DNA of 64,000 nucleotides from Flavicella sp964230805 (GTDB taxonomy: Bacteria; Bacteroidota; Bacteroidia; Flavobacteriales; Flavobacteriaceae): positions 1-64,000 of the forward strand of contig CAXRIA010000027.1 in NCBI GenBank assembly GCA_964230805.1. The letters are read 5' to 3'. How positions within the stretch are numbered: the first letter of the stretch is position 1; the number at the start of each line of letters is the position of its first letter. This document shows, piece after piece, positions 49,101 to 57,295 of this stretch. Below the pieces are notes generated by a model. The model worked only from the letters and a program-made list of their open reading frames with translations, ran no database searches and was not told the origin of the DNA. A program made the translations under genes and the position numbers.

Positions 49101-51290
49101 TTAGTTCGTGTTTTGGGATTCTTTTATTTTGATATCGGTACCCAATCGTTGTAAGTATGCAATTAATGCAACAATTTCGCGTTTCCTGATGGGTGTAAAA
49201 GTTTCTCCATTGGCGAGTGCTGCTTGATTTTCGGCTTCGTAATTTTGAACAAAAGTTGGATCTTGGTGTAAATTTTGTTCGATTTGTAAAGCTTGATTCT
49301 CCAAATGGATAAGAGCATTTTGTATTTCTTCATCGGAGTAAGGAACACCTAATTTTTTCATGACTTTCATTTTTGTCTGAGTTTCGGAGATATCCAAAGT
49401 GTTCTCTGCGAGCCATTGGTAACGTGGCATAATGGATTCTGGGGAGGTGCTTTGGGGATCGAACATGTGGTTGAAATGCCAGCTATCTGAGTATTTCAAT
49501 CCCTCTCTCGCCAAATCAGGTCCCGTACGTTTGGACCCCCATAAGAAGGGGTGGTCGTAAACGAATTCACCTGCTTTCGAGTATTCGCCATAGCGTTCGA
49601 CTTCTGAACGGAATGGACGAATCATTTGGGAATGACAACTTACACAGCCTTCTCGTATGTACAAATCGCGACCTTCCAACTCTAAGGGAGTATAGGGTTT
49701 TACACTCGTAATGGTAGGGATGTTCGATTTTACGAGAAGGGTTGGGATAATTTGAATAGCCCCTCCGATTAATATAGTGATTGTGGCTAATAGAGTCAAT
49801 TGCACAGGCTTCCTTTCCAAATGTTTGTGCCAGCTTTCACCTAAGATTCTTCCACTACTTATTTTTTTTAGTGCCATGCCTTCTGCCAAATCATCTTCTA
49901 CGACAACGCCTTTCTTTACAGTTTTATAAATGTTGTAAATCATGATTAGTGTCCCTCCGATATACATAGAACCACCAATAGCTCGCATCCAGTACATTGG
50001 AATGATTTGTGTGACAGTTTCCAAAAAGTTTCCATAAACCAATGTTCCGTCTGGATTGAATTGTTTCCACATAGAGGCTTGGACAAATCCTGCCACATAC
50101 ATGGGCAGGGCGTATAGAATGATGCCTAAAGTACCAATCCAAAAATGTGTGTTGGCTAACTTTTTGGAATGCAATTTTGTTTTAAAAATTTGAGGAACCA
50201 ACCAGTAAATTATTCCGAACGTAAGGAATCCATTCCATGCCAAGGCACCTACGTGCACGTGTGCAATAATCCAGTCAGTGAAATGCGCGATGGCATTGAC
50301 GTTTTTAAGGGATAGCATGGGCCCCTCAAAAGTAGCCATACCATAACCCGTAATGGCCACGACCATAAACTTTAGCAATGGTTCATTCCTCACTTTATCC
50401 CATGCGCCTCTAAGGGTAAGTAGGCCGTTGATCATACCTCCCCAGGAAGGTGCTATCAACATTACAGAAAATACAACACCTAAATTTTGCGCCCAATCAG
50501 GCAGGGAGGTATAAAGCAGGTGATGCGGTCCTGCCCAGATATAAATAAAAATCAACGACCAGAAGTGAACAATTGACAAACGGTATGAATATACAGGTCT
50601 GTTGGCTGCTTTGGGAACAAAGTAATACATTAAACCTAAAAAAGGGGTTGTTAAGAAAAAAGCAACCGCATTGTGTCCGTACCACCATTGTACCAATGCA
50701 TCTTGAACACCGGCATATACAGAATAACTTTTTAAGAAAGAAACGGGCAATTCAAAACTGTTAAAGATGTGTAAAACGGCAACAGTAACAAAAGTTGCTA
50801 GGTAAAACCAAATGGCTACATATAAATGACGTTCTCTCCGTTTTAGGATGGTTGCAATTAGGTTCACTCCAAAAGCAACCCAAACCAAGGCAATGGCAAT
50901 GTCAATAGGCCATTCCAATTCGGCATATTCCTTGCTTGTAGTAATTCCCAAGGGCAGTGTAATGGCAGCAGCAACAATGATCAGTTGCCATCCCCAAAAA
51001 TTGAATTTGCTTAAAAAATCACTCCACATTCTCGCTTTTAACAAGCGTTGAGAAGAATAGTATACACCTGCATAAAGTGCATTTCCGATAAAGGCAAAAA
51101 TAACAGCATTCGTATGAAGTGGACGCAATCGGCCAAAACTCAACCATGAAATACCATTTGTTAGGTTCGGAAATAAGAACATTAAGGATAAAAGTAGACC
51201 GACAATCATCCCAATGATTCCCCAAAAGAGTGTGGCATAGATGAAATTTTTTACAATCTTGTTGTCGTAGTAAAATTGTTGTATTTCCAT
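49101..51290 (-). CDS. ccoNO: fused cbb3 cytochrome c oxidase subunits I and II (CcoNO)
   Basis: 729 residues. The CcoN part (about 1-470) has twelve helices with heme and CuB ligands seen in HTNAVIFAFIGNALYAG, WYGHNAVAFFLTTPFLG, WAGPHHLLY and HVHVGALAWNGF. After a linker and another helix comes the CcoO part (about 500-729) with one heme site, CVSCHSQM (Cys549, Cys552, His553), and IMPRYQWL with the Met ligand. The fusion is usual in Bacteroidota; Proteobacteria encode ccoN and ccoO separately. It is the high-affinity terminal oxidase core. Confidence 0.96.
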   Translation of the reverse strand: MEIQQFYYDNKIVKNFIYATLFWGIIGMIVGLLLSLMFLFPNLTNGISWLSFGRLRPLHTNAVIFAFIGNALYAGVYYSSQRLLKARMWSDFLSKFNFWGWQLIIVAAAITLPLGITTSKEYAELEWPIDIAIALVWVAFGVNLIATILKRRERHLYVAIWFYLATFVTVAVLHIFNSFELPVSFLKSYSVYAGVQDALVQWWYGHNAVAFFLTTPFLGLMYYFVPKAANRPVYSYRLSIVHFWSLIFIYIWAGPHHLLYTSLPDWAQNLGVVFSVMLIAPSWGGMINGLLTLRGAWDKVRNEPLLKFMVVAITGYGMATFEGPMLSLKNVNAIAHFTDWIIAHVHVGALAWNGFLTFGIIYWLVPQIFKTKLHSKKLANTHFWIGTLGIILYALPMYVAGFVQASMWKQFNPDGTLVYGNFLETVTQIIPMYWMRAIGGSMYIGGTLIMIYNIYKTVKKGVVVEDDLAEGMALKKISSGRILGESWHKHLERKPVQLTLLATITILIGGAIQIIPTLLVKSNIPTITSVKPYTPLELEGRDLYIREGCVSCHSQMIRPFRSEVERYGEYSKAGEFVYDHPFLWGSKRTGPDLAREGLKYSDSWHFNHMFDPQSTSPESIMPRYQWLAENTLDISETQTKMKVMKKLGVPYSDEEIQNALIHLENQALQIEQNLHQDPTFVQNYEAENQAALANGETFTPIRKREIVALIAYLQRLGTDIKIKESQNTN

Positions 51291-51295
51291 GAAAT

Positions 51296-51478
51296 TTAAG
51301 ATTTGTTCATTGGTTTGTTTTTGTGAATTGCCTCATTGGGTGTGTCTTCAAAAAGGATGCGCACAGGTGGCGTGTAGGAATCTTCATATTGTCCACTCCG
51401 AACCGCTTGTATAAAAGCGATTAGAAAGCCGATCGCTATGATAAGACTGATAGAAATTAGCAAATAAATAACACCCAT
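51296..51478 (-). CDS. ccoS: cbb3 oxidase maturation protein CcoS
   Basis: 60 residues with one N-terminal helix (about 3-24) and the AVRSGQYEDSYTPPVRILFED segment shortened here to its core SGQYED, characteristic of CcoS. CcoS is needed for cofactor insertion into the cbb3 core. It lies 13 bases after ccoI and 5 bases before ccoNO. Confidence 0.93.
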   Translation of the reverse strand: MGVIYLLISISLIIAIGFLIAFIQAVRSGQYEDSYTPPVRILFEDTPNEAIHKNKPMNKS

Positions 51479-51491
51479 ACCACTTGTGGAT

Positions 51492-53930
51492 TTAGTCTAA
51501 CGAAAGTATTTTAGAATCATTAGTTTTTAGATGATAATTGTCATCTTTTACTTTTATCAAGTTTCTTGCGGTAAAGTTTGTAGTGAGGGTTACAAATACA
51601 ACTACGGAAATAGAGCTTAGCGGCATTAAAATTGCAGCGATCACTGGTGATAATTGTCCTGTAGTCGCAAAATAAAGTCCCACAATATTGTACAAAAAAG
51701 AAAGTAAGAAACTCGCTTTTATGATATGAATAGCTCTTCTAGAAATTTTCAATAGCTCGGGAAGTTTCTTTAAGACGTGTGCATCGATGATGCCATCGCA
51801 TGCAGGTGAAAAAACATTGACATTTTCGGAGACAGCGATTCCAACATCGCTCTGTGCCAAAGCTCCGGCGTCGTTCAAACCATCTCCAATCATCATTATT
51901 TTTTCTTTTCTTTTTTGTTTTTTCTTGATATAATTGAGTTTGTCTTGGGGTTTCTGATAAAACAACAAGCTGCAATTGTTGGGCAGTACTTGTTCCAAGT
52001 AGCTTTTTTCTCCGGGATTATCACCCGATAAAATGGTTAGTTTGAAATTTGTTTTTAAGATTTGGAACATCGGAATAATTCCCTTTCGATAGCTGTTTTT
52101 AAAAATAAATTTGCCTTTGCTTTTTCTGTTAATATTTATGTACACTGCAGTTTCTAAGAAATTGTTTTTTGAGGAGGTGCTTGCAAATTTTGCTGCCCCT
52201 ATTCTGAAAGTGAGATTTTGAAATGTGCCCTGAATTCCGCTCCCCGTTATTTCTGTGAAATTTTTCACTGTGCTCGTTTCAATATTTCGCATAGAATCAT
52301 AAAGAGCTCGACTTAATGGGTGGTTGGAATTTCGTAATACCGATTTGATTCCTTTTTTTTCGTGTACGCTTAATGGTTCGCCATGATAAGTTATTTTTTG
52401 TTTCTGTGACGAGGTGATGGTTCCTGTTTTGTCAAAAACTAAGGCATTTATTTTGGCCATTTTTTCAATAACGTTTGCATTTTTGAGGTAAAATTTATGT
52501 TTTCCGAAAATTCGAAGAATATTGCCTAGCGTAAAAGGGGCCGATAGTGCCAGGGCACAAGGGCATGCTATGATGAGCACGGAACTGATTGCTGTTATGG
52601 AAATTTTGGGATCTGTAAAATACCAATAGCATCCTGATAATAGCGCAATACTTAAAATAATATACGTGAAGTATTGGCTAATTTGGTCTGTTATGTTTTG
52701 AAAGCTTTTCGTTTTGTCTTTTTGAAAAATAGCATTGCTCCACAGTTGGGTCAAATAGCTTTGCAAAACGGGCTTAAGGACTTTAATTTCTAGGGCATTT
52801 CCCAGTTGTTTGCCTCCTGAAAAGATTTTGTCACCGGACTTTTTTTCAACAGGTTTTGATTCTCCTGTTATGAAACTGTAATCCAAGATTCCTTCGCCAT
52901 TAATCAGAATACCGTCAATAGGTATCAGTTCTTGATTTCGAACAAGGATTCGGTCACCTTTTACCAAATCGTAAATTTGAACCGCCTCTTCTTTTTTGTT
53001 TTTTATTCGGGTGACAGCTATGGGGAAATAGGATTTATAATCTCTTTCGAAAGACAAAAATGCATAGGTGCGTTGTTGAAAAAGCTTTCCGAGAAGTAAG
53101 AAAAAAAGCAAGCCTGTGAAACTGTCCAAATAGCCTTGTCCGTTGCCAGAAACAATTTCATACGCGCTTCTAAAAAACAAAACGAGTATTCCTAAAGATA
53201 TAGGGATGTCGATATTTGCAATTCTATGTTTGAGTCCTTTGTAAGCAGAAAATAGATATTCTTGTGCGGAATAGAGAAGTACAGGAACAGCTAGAAAAAA
53301 AGCAATCCATCGGAAGAATGGTTTGTACTGATTCAGCCAGAATTCATCAGCTTCTAAATACTCAGGAAAAGATAAAAACATGATATTTCCAAAGGCAAAG
53401 CCAGCGATGCCAATCTTGTAAATTAATGATTTGTCGGTGGACTCAGATTTTTTTGTTTCGGTGTTTTCAAGTCGAATATAGGGGTCGTATCCGATGGAGT
53501 GCAAAAGGAGAACAATTTCTTTCAATGAAATGATCTCTTTGTCAAAAACTATTCGGACCGTTTTTTTCGGGAAATTTACTTGAGCGGCACGAATGTTTTT
53601 GTTCAATTTGTGTAGGTTTTCTAAGATCCAAATACAGGAACTGCAGTGTATGTGAGGAATATTTAGGGTGACAATACTCGTGGTGTCAGAATCAAAATCC
53701 AATAGTTTCTTGGCAATATGCGCGGAATCCAAATAATCGTATTGTCCAGAAATTTCCTCTGGAATTTTTCCAGGCGCTTGTTCAAAAGTGTAATAGCCGT
53801 TTAAATTGTTTGCGTGTAGAATTTTAAAAACCGTTTTGCAGCCATTACAACAGAAGTGTTTTTGATCAAAAACAACAGCGTTGGCTACTTTACATTCATT
53901 ACCGCAATGATAGCAGTTGGTTTTTTTCAT
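51492..53930 (-). CDS. ccoI: copper-transporting P-type ATPase CcoI
   Basis: 812 residues. The N-terminal Cys-rich segment (CYHCGNECKV and FCCNGCKTVF) precedes a heavy-metal-associated domain with HIHCSSCIW. Eight helices follow, including the copper site ACPCALALSAP; the phosphorylation motif DKTGTI and the hinge GDGLNDAGAL are intact. CcoI exports copper across the membrane for cbb3 assembly. It is the first gene of the cbb3 operon and is divergent from the Fnr-like regulator. Confidence 0.94.
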   Translation of the reverse strand: MKKTNCYHCGNECKVANAVVFDQKHFCCNGCKTVFKILHANNLNGYYTFEQAPGKIPEEISGQYDYLDSAHIAKKLLDFDSDTTSIVTLNIPHIHCSSCIWILENLHKLNKNIRAAQVNFPKKTVRIVFDKEIISLKEIVLLLHSIGYDPYIRLENTETKKSESTDKSLIYKIGIAGFAFGNIMFLSFPEYLEADEFWLNQYKPFFRWIAFFLAVPVLLYSAQEYLFSAYKGLKHRIANIDIPISLGILVLFFRSAYEIVSGNGQGYLDSFTGLLFFLLLGKLFQQRTYAFLSFERDYKSYFPIAVTRIKNKKEEAVQIYDLVKGDRILVRNQELIPIDGILINGEGILDYSFITGESKPVEKKSGDKIFSGGKQLGNALEIKVLKPVLQSYLTQLWSNAIFQKDKTKSFQNITDQISQYFTYIILSIALLSGCYWYFTDPKISITAISSVLIIACPCALALSAPFTLGNILRIFGKHKFYLKNANVIEKMAKINALVFDKTGTITSSQKQKITYHGEPLSVHEKKGIKSVLRNSNHPLSRALYDSMRNIETSTVKNFTEITGSGIQGTFQNLTFRIGAAKFASTSSKNNFLETAVYININRKSKGKFIFKNSYRKGIIPMFQILKTNFKLTILSGDNPGEKSYLEQVLPNNCSLLFYQKPQDKLNYIKKKQKRKEKIMMIGDGLNDAGALAQSDVGIAVSENVNVFSPACDGIIDAHVLKKLPELLKISRRAIHIIKASFLLSFLYNIVGLYFATTGQLSPVIAAILMPLSSISVVVFVTLTTNFTARNLIKVKDDNYHLKTNDSKILSLD

Positions 53931-54010
53931 TTCGTTGAAATTGTCAAAAAGAACAAATGAATTTTAGCAAATTGTTGCTTTTTGTATTCTATTTTGAAAG
54001 ACAATTGTGC

Positions 54011-54018
54011 CAAAAGTA
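54011..54018 (-). promoter_or_regulatory. -7 element of the cbb3 operon
   Basis: On the minus strand this reads TACTTTTG, a TAnnTTTG match, with transcription expected near 54005. No TTG is correctly spaced upstream, as expected for a promoter that depends on an activator. The palindrome at 54056-54069 is centred about 58 bases upstream of the expected start. Confidence 0.5.
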
Positions 54019-54055
54019 CTTCTAGCAAGTTTCCGAATAAAATGAAGATAGACGA

Positions 54056-54069
54056 ATGACAAATGTCAT
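54056..54069. promoter_or_regulatory. candidate Crp/Fnr-family operator between ccoI and fnr
   Basis: ATGAC-AAAT-GTCAT is a perfect 5+4+5 inverted repeat. The TGAC half-site and spacing are of the Crp/Fnr class. It is about 58 bases upstream of the expected cbb3 start and centred near -31 relative to the expected fnr start, so one protein could activate the oxidase genes and repress its own. Confidence 0.55.
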
Positions 54070-54079
54070 ATTTTTAAGT

Positions 54080-54087
54080 TATATTTG
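54080..54087 (+). promoter_or_regulatory. -7 element of the Fnr-like regulator gene
   Basis: TATATTTG matches TAnnTTTG; transcription would start near 54093. A -33 element at the normal distance would fall inside the palindrome at 54056-54069. Confidence 0.5.
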
Positions 54088-54111
54088 ATTTAGGTTTGTA
54101 TAAATATTGTT

Positions 54112-54798
54112 ATGGGGAATTGTCAGCGATGCATTGTAAAAGAACTCAGTAAGCTGAGCACCTTGACAAGCAGTCAATTGAAACAGGTTTCTGCGTGTAA
54201 GACAGCTACGTCCTTTAAAAAGGGAGATGTCATTTTAAAGGAAGGATCCATGTTGAATGGCGTGTATTGTATCAAGGAAGGAAAGTGTAAGTTGACAAAA
54301 CTGGGTCCCAATGGCAAAGAGCAAATCATAAAGTTTATAACAAGTGGAGATATGTTGGGGTATCGCGCTGTTTTGGGTGAAGAGCCTGTCAGTCTTTCCG
54401 TGGTTGCTTTGGAAGATATGGCTGCGTGTTTTATTCCGAAACAAGATATTTTGACTGTCTTTCATCAAAATAAAAATTTTTCAAAAAATTTATTTTCAAA
54501 TGTGTGCAACGAACTGAACGATGCCAATACAATCATTACCAACATGGCTCAAAAAACTGTTCGAGAACGATTGGCAGAAGCCTTGTTGTTTTTAGAGGAT
54601 ACTTTTGGGCATGATGAGGATGGCTTTATAGATGTGGTATTGTCAAGAGAGGAGCTCTCAAGCGTTGTGGGTACGGCCACAGAATCCGCGATTCGGTTGT
54701 TGTCAGAGATGAAAAAAGATCGCATTATTTCTTTGGAGGGAAAACGAATAAAAATTCTCGATAGAGCTGTTTTAAAACGAATCGGATTTGGGTTTTAG
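54112..54798 (+). CDS. Fnr-like Crp-family regulator with N-terminal cysteines
   Basis: 228 residues: a cyclic-nucleotide-binding-type domain (about 15-130), a long dimer helix and a helix-turn-helix (LSREELSSVVGTATESAIRLLSEM, here given in two parts: LSREELSSVVG and TATESAIRLL). Cys4, Cys7 and Cys29 lie near the N-terminus, resembling the CxxC plus Cys29 arrangement of oxygen-sensing FNR; further Cys at 53 and 59 could complete a cluster. The Glu and Arg of ESAIR match the DNA-contacting pair of Crp and Fnr. Divergent position next to the cbb3 operon makes it the probable oxygen-responsive regulator of that operon. Confidence 0.88.
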   Translation: MGNCQRCIVKELSKLSTLTSSQLKQVSACKTATSFKKGDVILKEGSMLNGVYCIKEGKCKLTKLGPNGKEQIIKFITSGDMLGYRAVLGEEPVSLSVVALEDMAACFIPKQDILTVFHQNKNFSKNLFSNVCNELNDANTIITNMAQKTVRERLAEALLFLEDTFGHDEDGFIDVVLSREELSSVVGTATESAIRLLSEMKKDRIISLEGKRIKILDRAVLKRIGFGF

Positions 54799-54803
54799 TG
54801 GTG

Positions 54804-55361
54804 TTAAAACCTGTAGATTTTTTCAGGACTCACGCAGTAATCCAAACGAATATCGTGTTTTTCGGAGTCTTTTATAGTCTCCTCTGCTTCAAAAAAGGAA
54901 AGCCCTATTTTTAGAGCGTTGGTATTTTGTAAAAAACGATCGTAAAAGCCTTTGCCATATCCAATTCTGTTGCCTTCTTTGTCAAAGGCAAGCAAGGGTA
55001 TAAAAATTACGTCCAGTTTCGAAACAGGAACCTCTAATCCCTCTTTTGGTTCAGGTATTCCATAGCTGTTTTTTACAAACCGTGTGTTTTCTGTCATCAA
55101 AAAATGCTGCATTTCTCCTGTTTTAAAATCAGATTTCGACACGACAATTTCTTTGTTTTTTGCAAATAAGATGTTCAGAATATGACTGGTGTCAATTTCT
55201 TTTTGTTCTTCTATGCAAAGAAATAAGTGAAAATACAAACCGTTCCATAGGTTCATTTTGAGAAGTTGATTGGCAATACGAATGCTTTTGTCCTCGACAT
55301 CAGCAGAGGAAAGTTCGTTTCGGAGGGTTTTGTATTTTTTGCGAAGTTCTTGTTTAAACAT
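54804..55361 (-). CDS. 5-formyltetrahydrofolate cyclo-ligase
   Basis: 185 residues from the ATG at 55361 (MFKQELRKKYKTLRNEL), which fits the family; an upstream frame to 55424 is rejected. The conserved FIPLLAFDKEGNRIGYGKGFYDRFL segment, here represented by GYGKGFYDRFL, is the ATP/folate-binding signature. The enzyme converts 5-formyl-THF to 5,10-methenyl-THF using ATP. Convergent with the Fnr-like gene; five bases separate the stops. Confidence 0.94.
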   Translation of the reverse strand: MFKQELRKKYKTLRNELSSADVEDKSIRIANQLLKMNLWNGLYFHLFLCIEEQKEIDTSHILNILFAKNKEIVVSKSDFKTGEMQHFLMTENTRFVKNSYGIPEPKEGLEVPVSKLDVIFIPLLAFDKEGNRIGYGKGFYDRFLQNTNALKIGLSFFEAEETIKDSEKHDIRLDYCVSPEKIYRF

Positions 55362-55435
55362 ATCGTCGTTTGCATTGCAAAGTAAGAGTATTTTTATTCC
55401 ATATGCAAAACGAGGGGTGCCCACTCATTTTTTTT

Positions 55436-55443
55436 TAAATTTG
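55436..55443 (+). promoter_or_regulatory. -7 element of uvrC
   Basis: TAAATTTG matches TAnnTTTG; an in-frame GTG at 55443 overlaps it, so the true uvrC start is the ATG at 55488. Confidence 0.45.
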
Positions 55444-55487
55444 TGAAATCGCAAAGAAAACACCACTCAAATACTCAAGTACATTTT

Positions 55488-57275
55488 ATGCACGAGCCTC
55501 TCAAGATACAAGTTCAAGCACTTCCAAGTTCTCCAGGGGTTTATCAGTATTACGATAAAAATGAGCAACTTTTGTATATCGGTAAGGCTAAAAATTTGAA
55601 AAAAAGAGTGGCTTCTTATTTTAATAAAAATCAGGAGAGTGGTAAAACACGTGTCTTGGTCAAAAAAATAAGAACCGTCAAGCATATTGTGGTGGCAACT
55701 GAAACGGACGCTCTTTTGTTGGAAAATAATTTGATTAAAAAATACCAGCCACGCTACAATGTCATGCTAAAAGATGACAAAACGTATCCTTGGATTTGTG
55801 TCAAAAAAGAACGTTTTCCGCGAGTTTTTTTGACAAGAAAAGTCATCAAAGATGGCTCCGAATACTATGGGCCCTATACTTCTATAAAAACGGCAAAGGT
55901 ACTGTTAGATTTGATCAAGGAATTGTATCCCCTTCGAAGTTGTAATTTTTTGTTGAGTGCAAAAAATATAGAAAGTAACAAATTCAAAGTGTGTTTGGAT
56001 TATCATATTGGGAATTGTCAGGGACCCTGTGAAGATTTTCAAACAGAAACGAATTATTTAGAGGACATTAAGGCGATTCGAAATATTATTAAGGGAAACT
56101 TTAAATCATCGTTAGAGAAGTTTCGAAAAAAGATGCTTTCTTTTTCCCAGGAAATGAAATTTGAAGAAGCCCAGAAAATCAAAGAAAAACTGGACTTGTT
56201 ACAAAATTACCAAGCCAGGTCCACTGTGGTAAATCCCTCCATAAACAATGTAGACGTTTTTTCTATTATTTCGGATGAAAGTTATGGATATGTCAATTTT
56301 TTCAAGATATCCAATGGGGCGATTATTCAGTCGCACACAACTGAAATAAAGAAGAAATTAGATGAAACTGACAAAGAGTTGTTGGAGCTGTCGATTGTGG
56401 AAATTCGTCAAAAGTTCAATGCCAATTCACCTGAGATTTATGTGCCTTTTCCGGTAGACTTGGGAGGCGACCTCAAAGTGACGGTTCCTAAATTAGGAGA
56501 CAAAAAAAGAATTGTGGAGCTTTCGGAGCGAAATGCAAAATATTACCGACAAGATCGATTTAAGCAGATGCAAATTGTAGATCCTGATCGGCATGTAAAA
56601 CGCATCATGGCCCAAATGCAAAAGGATTTGCGGCTTTCCGAAGCGCCAAGGCATATCGAATGCTTTGACAACTCAAACATTCAAGGAACACACCCTGTGG
56701 CAGCATGTGTCGTTTTTAAAGATGGCAAACCGAGTAAAAAGGAATATCGAAATTTTAATATCAAAACAGTCAAAGGGCCTGATGATTTTGCCTCAATGGA
56801 AGAAGTGGTGTTCCGCCGCTACAAACGATTGCTTGAGGAGGGGGAAAGTTTGCCTCAATTGATTGTAATTGACGGGGGGAAGGGACAATTGTCTTCCGCC
56901 GTAAAAAGTTTGGATGTTTTAGGTTTGCGAGGAAAAATAGCGATTATAGGAATTGCGAAACGATTGGAAGAGATTTATTATCCAGAGGATCCCATTCCTT
57001 TGTATTTGGATAAAACTTCGGAAACTTTGAAAATAGTTCAGTTTTTGAGAAATGAGGCACATCGATTTGGAATTACACACCATCGTAACAAAAGAAGTAA
57101 AGCTGCGATCAAATCGGAGTTAGAGATGATTCCCGGGATAGGAAAACAAACCATTCAAACGTTGTTGCAATATTACAAATCTGTAAAAAGGGTGAAGGCT
57201 GCGAACTTGGAGAGTCTTGTCACTGTTATTGGAGAATCTCGTGCAAAAAAAGTATTCGAATTTTTCAACAAATAA
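55488..57275 (+). CDS. uvrC: excinuclease ABC subunit C
   Basis: 595 residues from the ATG at 55488 (MHEPLKIQVQALPSSPGVYQYY). The GIY-YIG nuclease domain (about 14-95) has SPGVYQYYDKNEQLLYIGKAKNL, seen here as YIGKAKNL. A UVR domain (about 205-240), the UvrC C-terminal nuclease (about 370-530, with ECFDNSNIQGTHPVA and IDGGKGQL) and a helix-hairpin-helix end (IPGIGKQTIQTLL) follow. It makes both incisions in nucleotide-excision repair. Confidence 0.97.
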   Translation: MHEPLKIQVQALPSSPGVYQYYDKNEQLLYIGKAKNLKKRVASYFNKNQESGKTRVLVKKIRTVKHIVVATETDALLLENNLIKKYQPRYNVMLKDDKTYPWICVKKERFPRVFLTRKVIKDGSEYYGPYTSIKTAKVLLDLIKELYPLRSCNFLLSAKNIESNKFKVCLDYHIGNCQGPCEDFQTETNYLEDIKAIRNIIKGNFKSSLEKFRKKMLSFSQEMKFEEAQKIKEKLDLLQNYQARSTVVNPSINNVDVFSIISDESYGYVNFFKISNGAIIQSHTTEIKKKLDETDKELLELSIVEIRQKFNANSPEIYVPFPVDLGGDLKVTVPKLGDKKRIVELSERNAKYYRQDRFKQMQIVDPDRHVKRIMAQMQKDLRLSEAPRHIECFDNSNIQGTHPVAACVVFKDGKPSKKEYRNFNIKTVKGPDDFASMEEVVFRRYKRLLEEGESLPQLIVIDGGKGQLSSAVKSLDVLGLRGKIAIIGIAKRLEEIYYPEDPIPLYLDKTSETLKIVQFLRNEAHRFGITHHRNKRSKAAIKSELEMIPGIGKQTIQTLLQYYKSVKRVKAANLESLVTVIGESRAKKVFEFFNK

Positions 57276-57295
57276 TGGCTCAAAGATTGGTTTTG

